Shown here piece by piece: positions 9,448 through 17,304 of a stretch of DNA of 64,000 nucleotides; within the stretch, counting starts at the first letter, position 1, and each line of letters opens with the position of its first letter. Source of the DNA: Heliomarina sp018223035. GTDB taxonomy: Bacteria; Pseudomonadota; Alphaproteobacteria; Rhodobacterales; Rhodobacteraceae. The stretch is taken from assembly GCA_018223035.1 (NCBI GenBank), contig JAAEZD010000003.1:124001-188000 (forward strand), in the 5' to 3' direction. The position numbers and the translations under genes are program-made. The notes under the pieces were generated by a model, which was not told the DNA's origin, did not search any database, and saw only the letters and a program-made list of their open reading frames with translations.

Positions 9448-10487
9448 CAGACGCCATCCGTGGCCAGCGCATAGGCGCGTTGAATGGGAAGCAAAACGAG
9501 CATGCGGCCTGGGTCGCGGAGCCTGCCGGCGGCTTCTCCCGCCGCATCGCCGGTGCCAAAGAAAACATCTGCGCGCTGGGCGCCCTTTATCGCTGAGCCG
9601 GTGTCTTGCGCCACCATCAAGCGCCGGATCGGATTTTCCCCATCCTTTTCAAGCCATACCGGCGCACCGAGCGGCGTGAACTGTGGATCTACCGCGAGAC
9701 TGCGCATGGCCGTAACCGATCTGTTCATCGCGCCAAGCGGCCCGAGGTGGGCGGCTACCTTGCTGATCTCCCGAAAGAAAACATAAGACGGGTTATGGTA
9801 GAGCAGATCTCGTCCAGCCTCGGGATTCCGTTTCACCCAGTTCTTGATGACCTGGGCGCTGACTTGGTGGGCATCATAGATACCGCGACGGACCAATTCG
9901 ACACCGATGGACCGATATGGGTGACCATTGGCGCCGCCATATCCGACGCGCAGGGATTCTCCGTTCTCGAGGCGGATACGGCCCGACCCCTGAATCTGGA
10001 GAAAGAAGAGTTCTACGGGATCATCGACCCACGCAATCTCAAGCCCACGATTGTCGAGCACGCCGGACGAAAAAATCTCTTCCCGTGACAACCAAGGGTT
10101 CGCGTTTTTCGCTTCGGGCGGCATTTTGTAGAGCGGATACCGAAACCGTGGCGTCGGGTGACGCGACCCCTCTAGTTCGGGTTCGAAGTACCCGGTAAAC
10201 AGCGAATTGCCGCCGTCTTCGATCAGGACAGGACGAAAGAAGAGCTCGAAGAACGATTTTGGATTGCCGTCCGTGTTGCTTTGGGCGACGGCGCAAAGAG
10301 ATAGCCAGTCCGGATCTTTCAGATCGGTACAGGTGTTCAGGAAAGCGGCGAACGCATCCCTGTGATTATCCGCAGACCATCCATCAAGCTCTTCAAAAGG
10401 AACAATTTTATGGGTGATCTCAGCCTGCGCGCCGGTGGCGGCCATCATCGTGACCGCCATGCATATCGCGCGCAGGATCGCAATCAT
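9447..10487 (-). CDS. mltA: MltA-type lytic murein transglycosylase
   Basis: A 346-residue periplasmic enzyme that cleaves peptidoglycan glycan strands, forming 1,6-anhydro-muropeptides. The N-terminus is a cleavable signal peptide ending near ATGAQA; there is no lipobox, unlike E. coli MltA. The MltA barrel occupies the middle and the C-terminal 3D domain has the catalytic aspartate context AQRADVFFGTGDAAG. Its start overlaps the Tim44-like gene by 4 nt, indicating coupling. Confidence 0.93.
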   Translation of the reverse strand: MIAILRAICMAVTMMAATGAQAEITHKIVPFEELDGWSADNHRDAFAAFLNTCTDLKDPDWLSLCAVAQSNTDGNPKSFFELFFRPVLIEDGGNSLFTGYFEPELEGSRHPTPRFRYPLYKMPPEAKNANPWLSREEIFSSGVLDNRGLEIAWVDDPVELFFLQIQGSGRIRLENGESLRVGYGGANGHPYRSIGVELVRRGIYDAHQVSAQVIKNWVKRNPEAGRDLLYHNPSYVFFREISKVAAHLGPLGAMNRSVTAMRSLAVDPQFTPLGAPVWLEKDGENPIRRLMVAQDTGSAIKGAQRADVFFGTGDAAGEAAGRLRDPGRMLVLLPIQRAYALATDGV

Positions 10488-11140
10488 GCGTCCGTGGCGA
10501 CCAGCAACCAGTTCGGATCGTCTTCACCCATGGTGCGGGCAAAGGTCCAACTGTCTTTCTGCCGCTTGGCGGTGGTTTCGCTGCCCTCGATGATATCGCC
10601 ACCCTCGTCGCGCACGACCGAGGTCAGTTCGCCAACAAAACGCATGGTGATTTCTGCCCGATTGGTGGCGCGGTCAAAGTTGACCTCCTGAACCCGGGTT
10701 TCGCGGATCCCGATGAATTCAGCGGTGATCTTGAGACCCTTGTCTTCACGGTCGGACACGACACCGACGAAGGTTTCAAACACGTCTTCGGCCAGATAGG
10801 GCTGGATTTCGTCAAGGTTGCCGCGTTCGAAACCCATCACGATCATTTCATAAGCGCCACGAGCGCCCTGAATGAAATCGGTCAGTGAAAAGCCCGGTTC
10901 GACCCGTTTCATCGCCGCCAACTCCTTGGCCGCTTCGCTGTCCGGATCCACATGATCGGTAATATCGTGGTCAGGACCACCTTCGATTACCTCGAAATCC
11001 GGCCGCGACGATTTGGCCGACTGGTTGGTTACGGGAGGTTTTTCAAAGCCCTCACGTGTCCCGAGAACGCTTTTGAGGCGCAAAATCAGGAATATGGCAA
11101 TGCCGGCCAGGACCAGAAGCTGGATCAGGGGCGAATTCAT
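10484..11140 (-). CDS. Tim44-like domain membrane-anchored protein
   Basis: A 218-residue protein with one N-terminal transmembrane anchor (about residues 5-22) and a C-terminal Tim44-like domain (about 75-210). In mitochondria Tim44 links the import motor to the channel; the alphaproteobacterial relative (TimA) is inner-membrane bound and its client is unclear. A ribosome site, ACGAGG, precedes the ATG. First gene of the minus-strand operon with mltA and smr, divergent from fxsA across a 104-nt gap. Confidence 0.88.
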   Translation of the reverse strand: MNSPLIQLLVLAGIAIFLILRLKSVLGTREGFEKPPVTNQSAKSSRPDFEVIEGGPDHDITDHVDPDSEAAKELAAMKRVEPGFSLTDFIQGARGAYEMIVMGFERGNLDEIQPYLAEDVFETFVGVVSDREDKGLKITAEFIGIRETRVQEVNFDRATNRAEITMRFVGELTSVVRDEGGDIIEGSETTAKRQKDSWTFARTMGEDDPNWLLVATDA

Positions 11141-11244
11141 TTGTACCTCGTTTCAGGCGTCGGGCTTTGTAAGCTGCGGTCAAAGCCCTATGTAGGGGTT
11201 GGCTAGGTCCAAGTCCACCGCCGAGCATAATAAGGAACGAGTCT

Positions 11245-11763
11245 ATGTATCTGTTTCTGGCCTTCTTGATGGTCCCGATTATTGAAATCGCCCTGTTTAT
11301 TCAGGTTGGCGGTCTGATCGGGCTGTGGCCAACTCTTGGGATCGTGATCATAACAGCTATTCTGGGTACATGGCTGGTCAAGACCCAGGGACGGATGGCG
11401 CTTGCTCAGCTGAGCCGTTCTTTTTCAGAACTGGATGACCCGACTGAGCCCTTGGCGCATGGCGCGATGATCCTGTTTTCGGGCGCGCTGCTACTGACCC
11501 CCGGCTTTTTCACCGACGCGGTTGGATTTGCCCTGCTCGTCCCTTCGGTGCGGGTCGCCGTTTTCCGCTTTCTCAGAAAACGCGTAAATGTTCAGACGTT
11601 TCAGATGGGATCGCAGACCAGGAGCGCGCACCAGCGCGAGTATCCCGGCAGGGGCGACGTCATTGACGGGGAATACGAAGAGGTTTCCCCGACCAGCAAC
11701 AAGCCTAAAGGTAACTCGGGATGGGTCGAGCACGGCAGCGACAGACATTCGGAGCAGCATTGA
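11245..11763 (+). CDS. fxsA: FxsA family membrane protein
   Basis: A 172-residue protein with about three to four hydrophobic helices in the first 115 residues and a polar C-terminal tail. The start MYLFLAFLMVPIIEIALF is characteristic of FxsA, known in E. coli for relieving F-plasmid exclusion of phage T7; its normal cellular role is not known. TAAGGA lies 12 nt upstream of the ATG. secB follows after 56 nt on the same strand, an arrangement common in Rhodobacterales. Confidence 0.92.
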   Translation: MYLFLAFLMVPIIEIALFIQVGGLIGLWPTLGIVIITAILGTWLVKTQGRMALAQLSRSFSELDDPTEPLAHGAMILFSGALLLTPGFFTDAVGFALLVPSVRVAVFRFLRKRVNVQTFQMGSQTRSAHQREYPGRGDVIDGEYEEVSPTSNKPKGNSGWVEHGSDRHSEQH

Positions 11764-11819
11764 GATAAGAGTCTCAAGCTGGTAAGCAGCGGCAAAGTTT
11801 TGTTTCAGGAGCTCGCAAT

Positions 11820-12323
11820 ATGGCCGAGAACGGTGCAGCCGATACCGCGCAACAACCCGCAGTACAGATGAATATCCTTGGGCAGTTCATCCGCGATCTG
11901 TCCTTTGAAAACGTCATGGCCCAGAAAGGCGCAACGGGTCAGGTCAATCCGGACATCAGCGTTCAGGTTAATCTGGATGCGAAAAAGCGTCCGACCGATA
12001 ATCAGTACGAAGTCATGATCAAGCTGAATATCGAATCCAAGGCCAAGGACGGCGGCGAGCAGCTGTTTCTGCTGGAAATCGACTATGTTGGCGTATTCCG
12101 CATTCAGGGCGTTCCGGAGGAACAGCTTCACCCGTTCCTACTGATCGAATGCCCCCGTATGCTGTTCCCGTTCTTGCGCCGCATCGTCAGTGATGTGACA
12201 CGTGACGGTGGATACCCGCCGCTGAACCTCGAAAATATCGACTTCGTTCAGATCTATCGTTCCGAGCTGGCCCGTCGTCAGGCTGCTCAGGGCGAAGGCG
12301 CAGCGCCAGCCGCTGACGCATAA
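11820..12323 (+). CDS. secB: SecB, protein-export chaperone
   Basis: A 167-residue tetrameric chaperone that keeps outer-membrane and periplasmic precursors unfolded and hands them to SecA. The core (residues about 14-150) contains the conserved QVNLDAKK and the DYVGVFRI and PRMLFPFLRRI segments; the acidic/alanine C-terminal tail is typical. CAGGAG at 11806-11811 serves as ribosome site. The end faces dnaQ with only 4 nt between the two genes. Confidence 0.97.
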   Translation: MAENGAADTAQQPAVQMNILGQFIRDLSFENVMAQKGATGQVNPDISVQVNLDAKKRPTDNQYEVMIKLNIESKAKDGGEQLFLLEIDYVGVFRIQGVPEEQLHPFLLIECPRMLFPFLRRIVSDVTRDGGYPPLNLENIDFVQIYRSELARRQAAQGEGAAPAADA

Positions 12324-12327
12324 AGTC

Positions 12328-13014
12328 TTATCCGCGTAACCAAAGCGGGTTTTCGCCCAGTTGGGCGATGAATTCATTATGAGCAACCTTTTCCGCCTCG
12401 GTCAGCCGGGGTGGGAGAGGCTCGGGGCGTGGAACCGGGCGCCAATTTTCGGACACCTGCGTCGCAGAAACGGATTGTGCCGTTGCGAGCGCAAAATCAG
12501 GCTGCCGGCCACCAATCAATTCAAGATAAACTTCGGCAAGGATTTCGGAGTCGAGCAAAGCGCCGTGCAGAGTACGGGCGTCGTTGTTGATACCGAAACG
12601 GCGACAAAGGGCATCGAGAGAGGCGGGCGAGCCGGGAAACTTCTTGCGCGCGATGGCCAGCGTATCAATGGCCTGATCGAGCGGCAACAATGGCAGGTTC
12701 ATCCACTTCAACTCGGCATTCAGAAACTTCATGTCGAAGGACGCATTGTGGATGATAAGCTTGGCATCTCCGACAAAATTAAGAAATGCCTGACCGATTT
12801 CGGCGAACTTCGGTTTATCCGCAAGGAACTCATTGCCAAGTCCGTGAACCTTGAAGGCGTCTTCGGGCATGTCGCGTTCAGGGTTGATGTACTGGTGATA
12901 GGTACGGCCCGTCGCCACGTGGTTATAGAGTTCGACGCCGCCAATTTCGACAATCCGGTCGCCGCCTTCGGGGTCAAATCCCGTGGTTTCGGTATCGAGC
13001 ACGATTTCACGCAT
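12328..13014 (-). CDS. dnaQ: DNA polymerase III epsilon subunit (proofreading exonuclease)
   Basis: A 228-residue DEDDh 3'-5' exonuclease. The ExoI motif LDTETTG places the metal ligands at D7 and E9; ExoII is HNASFDMKFLN and ExoIII has HGALLDSEIL. It proofreads for the replicative polymerase; the C-terminal segment binding the alpha subunit follows after about residue 180. It is the last gene of maf-aroE-coaE-dnaQ and overlaps coaE by 8 nt. Confidence 0.96.
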   Translation of the reverse strand: MREIVLDTETTGFDPEGGDRIVEIGGVELYNHVATGRTYHQYINPERDMPEDAFKVHGLGNEFLADKPKFAEIGQAFLNFVGDAKLIIHNASFDMKFLNAELKWMNLPLLPLDQAIDTLAIARKKFPGSPASLDALCRRFGINNDARTLHGALLDSEILAEVYLELIGGRQPDFALATAQSVSATQVSENWRPVPRPEPLPPRLTEAEKVAHNEFIAQLGENPLWLRG

Positions 13015-13600
13015 GGCTCACCTTGCTTCTGATGTCGTTTATGATGGCTTCAACCTGCGCAAGAGCATGTTCGGGCGTGTCCGTTTCAATCACGTAATCT
13101 GCAAGCTTTCTCTTTTCCGCATCCGGCATTTGCTTTTCTCGGATCATCAGGAACTGATCGCGCGTCATTGTGCCGCGTTCCAGAACCCGTTTTTCCTGAG
13201 TCTCCGCATCTACGGACACACAAGCAACTGCGTCCAGCTTGCTTTGCCCTCCGGTTTCGAAAATCAGGGGAATATCGAATACGACAATATCGGACGTGGC
13301 CGTTTTCTTGAACTCTTCGCGGTCTTTTGCAACCAAAGGATGGACGATTTTTTCGATCTCTTTGATGGCTAACGCATTCTTTTCAATGATCGCCTTTAGC
13401 TGTCCGCGGTCGACAGCACCATCGATGATCGCCTCGGGAAACACGCGGGACATCGGTTCAACAGCCGCACCGTCACGCGCATATAAACGGTGAACAGCCG
13501 CATCCGCGTCCCAGACATCGCAGCCCAACTGCCGGAACAGCTTGGCAGTCGATGTTTTGCCCATACCGATGGAGCCAGTCAGACCAAGTAGGAAACTCAT
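13007..13600 (-). CDS. coaE: Dephospho-CoA kinase
   Basis: A 197-residue P-loop kinase catalysing the last step of coenzyme A synthesis (phosphorylation of the ribose 3'-OH of dephospho-CoA). The P-loop GLTGSIGMGKT is at residues 6-16 and the CoA-binding segment VWDADAAVHRLY follows. Length is normal. Its start overlaps the aroE stop by 4 nt and its end overlaps dnaQ by 8 nt. Confidence 0.96.
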   Translation of the reverse strand: MSFLLGLTGSIGMGKTSTAKLFRQLGCDVWDADAAVHRLYARDGAAVEPMSRVFPEAIIDGAVDRGQLKAIIEKNALAIKEIEKIVHPLVAKDREEFKKTATSDIVVFDIPLIFETGGQSKLDAVACVSVDAETQEKRVLERGTMTRDQFLMIREKQMPDAEKRKLADYVIETDTPEHALAQVEAIINDIRSKVSHA

Positions 13601-14430
13601 GCCAGAATGGCCGCCCTTGTCGTTTCATCTATGACCGGTCTTTGGCCGAACCAGCGTTCAAACCCCGGGAGACCCTGGTAAATCAACATGCCGAGCCCGT
13701 CGACCGTGGTACAGCCGATTTGTTTCGCCTGCTGAAGCAAAGGTGTTTCCAGAGGATTATAAACGATATCCGTCACGACCGTGTCCGATCTCAACCTATC
13801 AAGGGAAATGCGTAGCTCCGGTTTGCCGGTCATCCCAAGCACAGTTGTATTCACCAGCAAATTCGGCTCATCCATGTAATTTCCGACCTGAACCCAATCG
13901 ACTACCCTAATCCGCTGGCCGAAATCATCACGCAGCTTTTCGGCACGGACGCGGGTTCGGTTCGCAAGAATGATTTCCGGAACGCCTGCATCGGCCAAAG
14001 CCGCAACAATGGCACGCGCTGCGCCACCAGCGCCAAGAACCAACGTTGGAGCTTCCCTAGGCGCCCAATCAGGTGCGCCATGCTTCAGGTTTTCGATGAA
14101 TCCATAGCCATCGGTGTTATCTGCGTGGATGATGCCATCCTTGCGGAAGATGAGAGTGTTGGCGGCACCTATTACCGTGGCCCTGTCGGTGATCTGGTCG
14201 GCGATGCGCATCACCGTTTCCTTGTGAGGCAGGGTAATGTTCACCCCGACAAACCCTATCTTTGGCAGGGTGCGTACCACGGTTTCCAGATCTGCTTGCG
14301 CCACGTCCATGGGGATATAGTGACCCTTGATACCAAGCGCCCTGAGCCAGTGGTGGTGGAGCAACGGAGAACGCGAATGGGCAATCGGCGACCCGATCAC
14401 GCCCGCCAGCGGTATCTTTTCCTGCGTCAT
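13597..14430 (-). CDS. aroE: Shikimate dehydrogenase
   Basis: A 277-residue NADP-dependent enzyme reducing 3-dehydroshikimate in aromatic amino-acid synthesis. Substrate-binding motifs GSPIAHSRSP (residues about 12-21), NITLPHKE and NTDGYGF are present, and the NADP-binding loop is LGAGGAARAIV. It overlaps both neighbours by 4 nt, in the ancestral order maf-aroE-coaE-dnaQ found beside the replication origin in several alphaproteobacteria, including Caulobacter. Confidence 0.96.
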   Translation of the reverse strand: MTQEKIPLAGVIGSPIAHSRSPLLHHHWLRALGIKGHYIPMDVAQADLETVVRTLPKIGFVGVNITLPHKETVMRIADQITDRATVIGAANTLIFRKDGIIHADNTDGYGFIENLKHGAPDWAPREAPTLVLGAGGAARAIVAALADAGVPEIILANRTRVRAEKLRDDFGQRIRVVDWVQVGNYMDEPNLLVNTTVLGMTGKPELRISLDRLRSDTVVTDIVYNPLETPLLQQAKQIGCTTVDGLGMLIYQGLPGFERWFGQRPVIDETTRAAILA

Positions 14431-15026
14431 GTTTCCAACATTCCCCTCACTGTCAGAAAATTCAGGAGTTCCAGCAACGGCAACCCAAGCACATTGAAGT
14501 AATCGCCCTCAATCGACCTGAACAGCCTAACACCTTCTTCTTCCAGCTTATAGGACCCTACGGAAAACCGAATGCTTTCCCAGTTTCGTTCGACATAACT
14601 TGTCATATAATCCGGTGAAAGCTCGCGCATGAAAAGCCGGACCTGTCCCACATGCCGCCAGATCGGTTTGCCATCTTCAACGATTACAGCTGCAGAAAGA
14701 ATGCTATGCCTTTTACCGCTTAAGGATTCGAGCTGGCTATATGCCTGCTCTGGGGTTTCAGGTTTGGACAGAATCCTTCCGTCCAGATCCAGCACCTGAT
14801 CGCAGCCCAGCACAAAACGTCCAGGCATCTTACCACTGATCTTCCTTGCCTTCAGTTCTGCGAGAGCATCGGCAATGTCTCGCGGTTTGGCCTGCTCCAC
14901 CTGCAGCGCCATTTTTACCGATTCTTCATCGATCCGGGCAACCATGACTTCAAATGGAACCCGTGCATTCTGCAGCAGTTCTGAGCGGATTTTTGATCCC
15001 GAAGCCAGAACGATGGGGACAGACAT
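14427..15026 (-). CDS. maf: Maf family nucleotide pyrophosphatase
   Basis: A 199-residue Maf/Ham1-fold nucleoside triphosphate pyrophosphatase that removes modified or non-canonical nucleotides. The start chosen is the ATG at 15026, giving MSVPIVLASGSKIRSELL, the normal N-terminus; a longer frame to 15110 adds 28 residues without similarity. The phosphate-binding ASGSKIR loop and GCDQVL motif are seen. The first gene of the minus-strand operon; its start codon overlaps a DnaA box in the candidate origin. Confidence 0.93.
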   Translation of the reverse strand: MSVPIVLASGSKIRSELLQNARVPFEVMVARIDEESVKMALQVEQAKPRDIADALAELKARKISGKMPGRFVLGCDQVLDLDGRILSKPETPEQAYSQLESLSGKRHSILSAAVIVEDGKPIWRHVGQVRLFMRELSPDYMTSYVERNWESIRFSVGSYKLEEEGVRLFRSIEGDYFNVLGLPLLELLNFLTVRGMLET

Positions 15027-15034
15027 GTGCATAA
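15026..15034 (-). promoter_or_regulatory. DnaA box TTATGCACA overlapping the maf start
   Basis: A nine-base match to the TTATNCACA consensus on the minus strand, sharing one base with the maf initiation codon. It could be both an origin element and a DnaA-responsive control site for maf. Confidence 0.6.
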
Positions 15035-15206
15035 CCTGCTGGAGAAATCTTGTTTCAGTCGGGACCGTTTTTATGTTTCTCGGCGATTTTCGCAACCCGG
15101 GCGTTTTCATCCATTTTCCCCAAGTCTCTCACCCCGAGTCTTACAGGGTGGAGGGGGATAAAATCTAAACGTGGACGAAACCATCCGTCCGAACCCAATA
15201 CAGTTT

Positions 15207-15215
15207 TTATCCACA
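15207..15215 (+). promoter_or_regulatory. Perfect DnaA box TTATCCACA
   Basis: An exact match to the high-affinity bacterial DnaA 9-mer, located in the middle of the maf-hemJ gap and supporting an origin assignment. Confidence 0.75.
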
Positions 15216-15377
15216 TATACCGGGACACAATTTTCAGTCTAAGGCGATGTTTTACATTGTAAAATTTTAACGTTGTCGGTTTGTGTAAGACTCGGATAAA
15301 CTTTGATCCCCCGTGGGATAACCCATGGCACATCTGAATAATCCACTGGCATGGGCCCTGCCTACCAAACCATAAAC

Positions 15378-15405
15378 CTTTCTTCTTATATTTATTATAT
15401 TTAAG
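15378..15405 (+). other. AT-rich stretch, candidate DNA unwinding element
   Basis: Nearly all A/T with a few C/G, including TTATATTTATTATATTTAAG, in a genome region otherwise near 57% GC. It sits at the hemJ side of the candidate origin, where an unwinding element would be expected, but could also act as the hemJ promoter region. Confidence 0.45.
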
Positions 15406-15433
15406 AGAGACCGAGCATGACCCCGAGGCCGAA

Positions 15434-15880
15434 ATGACCGACTTTCTGATTTCCATCTATCCCTGGACGAAAGCCTTTCACATCATCTCGGTCATTGCCT
15501 GGATGGCAGGCTTGTTCTACCTTCCACGTCTTTTCGTCTATCACGTTGAAAAAAAAGAGTTATCGGGACTTCCCGAGGTATTCGAAGTGATGGAACACAG
15601 GCTGTTGAAGGCCATCATGAACCCGGCAATGGTTGCCACTTGGGTTTTTGGGCTGTGTCTTGTCTTTACACCCGGCATTGTGGACTGGAGTATGATCTGG
15701 CCTTGGACAAAGGCCATCTCGGTGCTCGGGATGACCTGGTTTCATCACTGGCTGGCATTGCGGCGCAAGGACTTCGTGAAAGGCCGTAACTCGGTCACCA
15801 GTCGCCAGTATCGGTTGATGAATGAGGTACCTACGGTTTTAATGGTCGTCATCGTGATCTCTGTGGTCGTTCGGTTTTGA
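15434..15880 (+). CDS. hemJ: HemJ, protoporphyrinogen IX oxidase
   Basis: A 148-residue membrane protein with four hydrophobic helices (UPF0093/CopD-like). It oxidises protoporphyrinogen IX in haem synthesis in most alphaproteobacteria, which lack HemG/HemY. The conserved first-helix histidine (KAFHIISVIAWMAG) and LPRLFVYH motif are visible. In related genomes hemE often precedes hemJ; here the candidate origin does. rho follows after 125 nt with its own promoter. Confidence 0.93.
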   Translation: MTDFLISIYPWTKAFHIISVIAWMAGLFYLPRLFVYHVEKKELSGLPEVFEVMEHRLLKAIMNPAMVATWVFGLCLVFTPGIVDWSMIWPWTKAISVLGMTWFHHWLALRRKDFVKGRNSVTSRQYRLMNEVPTVLMVVIVISVVVRF

Positions 15881-15886
15881 ACTTGT

Positions 15887-15915
15887 TTGACATAAGCGCA
15901 AACCGAACATAGATA
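15887..15915 (+). promoter_or_regulatory. Promoter of rho
   Basis: TTGACA (15887-15892), a 17-nt spacer, TAGATA (15910-15915). The predicted start near 15922 leaves an 84-nt leader before rho. It is the best sigma-70 promoter match I found in the window. Confidence 0.72.
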
Positions 15916-15924
15916 CGGCTGAAC

Positions 15925-15940
15925 TGTCCCGTCCGGGACA
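15925..15940 (+). promoter_or_regulatory. Perfect inverted repeat at the rho transcription start
   Basis: TGTCCCG (15925-15931), TC, CGGGACA (15934-15940). It starts 3 nt after the predicted transcription start, so it could be a repressor operator or a 5'-end stem loop in the rho leader. Confidence 0.5.
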
Positions 15941-16005
15941 CGTGTTTCCCCATGACGAATTCTTGACGTAGGCGGCTTGCGCTCTCGTTTCCAAAGGCTT
16001 GAACC

Positions 16006-17277
16006 ATGACATTAGAATCCCTTAACCTCGCTGATCTTAAGGCAAAAAGTCCCAAGGACCTTCTTGCCATGGCCGAAGAGCTGGAGATTGAAAACGCGTC
16101 CACGATGCGTAAGGGCGAGATGATGTTCCAGATTCTGCGCGAGCGTGCGGATGAGGGTTGGGAAATCTCCGGTGACGGCGTTCTGGAAGTGCTCCAAGAC
16201 GGTTTTGGATTCCTGAGATCGCCGGAGGCGAATTACTTGCCGGGTCCGGACGATATCTATGTATCGCCCGACATGATCCGTCAGTACTCCCTGAGAACGG
16301 GCGACACGATTGATGGGGTCATAAAGGCGCCTGACGATAACGAACGTTATTTCGCCCTGACGAACGTGACCCAGATCAACTTTGAAGATCCGGAGCGGGC
16401 AAAACACAAGATTGCCTTCGATAACCTGACACCGCTGTATCCGGATGAGCGGCTGAACATGGAACTTGATGACCCGACCGTCAAAGACCGGACGGCGCGG
16501 ATCATCGATCTCGTGGCGCCAATCGGGAAAGGTCAGCGTTCGCTGATCGTTGCGCCGCCGCGGACTGGTAAAACGGTGATCCTGCAGAACATCGCTAACT
16601 CGATCGAAAAGAACCATCCGGAATGCTACCTGATTGTTCTGCTGATTGATGAACGTCCCGAAGAGGTGACTGACATGCAGCGATCGGTCAAAGGAGAAGT
16701 CGTTTCGTCGACTTTCGATGAGCCCGCTACTCGTCACGTTGCGGTCAGCGAAATGGTGATCGAAAAGGCCAAACGTCTCGTAGAACATAAACGAGATGTT
16801 GTTATCCTTCTAGATTCTATAACAAGACTCGGTAGAGCGTTTAACACCGTTGTCCCATCTTCGGGGAAGGTTCTGACAGGTGGCGTGGACGCAAATGCCC
16901 TACAACGTCCCAAGCGGTTTTTTGGCGCGGCTCGGAATATCGAAGAGGGTGGTTCGCTGACCATCATCGCTACGGCCCTGATCGACACCGGTAGCCGTAT
17001 GGACGAAGTCATCTTCGAAGAATTTAAGGGTACGGGTAACTCTGAACTGGTTCTGGATCGTAAGATTGCAGACAAGCGTGTATTCCCGGCGATCGACATC
17101 CTTAAGTCCGGGACCCGTAAAGAAGATCTACTAGTCGATAAAATCGATCTTCAGAAGACCTTTGTGCTTCGCCGTATTCTAAACCCGATGGGTACGACAG
17201 ATGCCATTGAGTTCCTGATTTCGAAGCTGAAGCAGACGAAGACCAACAGTGATTTCTTTGATTCAATGAATACCTGA
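16006..17277 (+). CDS. rho: Transcription termination factor Rho
   Basis: A 423-residue hexameric RNA helicase that ends transcription of untranslated RNA. N-terminal Rho-N helix bundle, OSB RNA-binding fold with GFGFLRSP (about residues 68-75), Walker A PPRTGKT and the Q-loop/R-loop region near residues 280-310 (PSSGKVLTGGVDANAL). Length is typical. It stands between hemJ and mnmE, an order conserved next to the origin in alphaproteobacteria. Rho often represses itself, and the leader palindrome may be relevant. Confidence 0.97.
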   Translation: MTLESLNLADLKAKSPKDLLAMAEELEIENASTMRKGEMMFQILRERADEGWEISGDGVLEVLQDGFGFLRSPEANYLPGPDDIYVSPDMIRQYSLRTGDTIDGVIKAPDDNERYFALTNVTQINFEDPERAKHKIAFDNLTPLYPDERLNMELDDPTVKDRTARIIDLVAPIGKGQRSLIVAPPRTGKTVILQNIANSIEKNHPECYLIVLLIDERPEEVTDMQRSVKGEVVSSTFDEPATRHVAVSEMVIEKAKRLVEHKRDVVILLDSITRLGRAFNTVVPSSGKVLTGGVDANALQRPKRFFGAARNIEEGGSLTIIATALIDTGSRMDEVIFEEFKGTGNSELVLDRKIADKRVFPAIDILKSGTRKEDLLVDKIDLQKTFVLRRILNPMGTTDAIEFLISKLKQTKTNSDFFDSMNT

Positions 17278-17304
17278 CGCTGGTCGGGAAATTCGGAGAT
17301 CGTC

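Larger units (their letters stand above)
15027..15433. other. Candidate chromosomal replication origin (oriC)
   Basis: A 407-nt gap between divergent maf and hemJ. It holds a perfect DnaA box TTATCCACA (15207-15215, + strand), a second TTATGCACA on the minus strand (15026-15034), weaker relatives (TTATCCCCC on minus at 15153-15161; TAATCCACT at 15339-15347), an AT-rich block at about 15370-15407 and a second at 15243-15272 with the palindrome TTTTACATTGTAAAA (15250-15264). Two GANTC sites for CcrM methylation lie at 15136 and 15289. Gene order on each side matches the Caulobacter origin region, and parS/parAB are 3-7 kb away. Confidence 0.72.

Noticed and set aside
15055..15456. A 133-codon minus-strand frame across the maf-hemJ gap
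   Set aside because: Low-complexity product without family resemblance, spanning the candidate origin and overlapping both gene starts.
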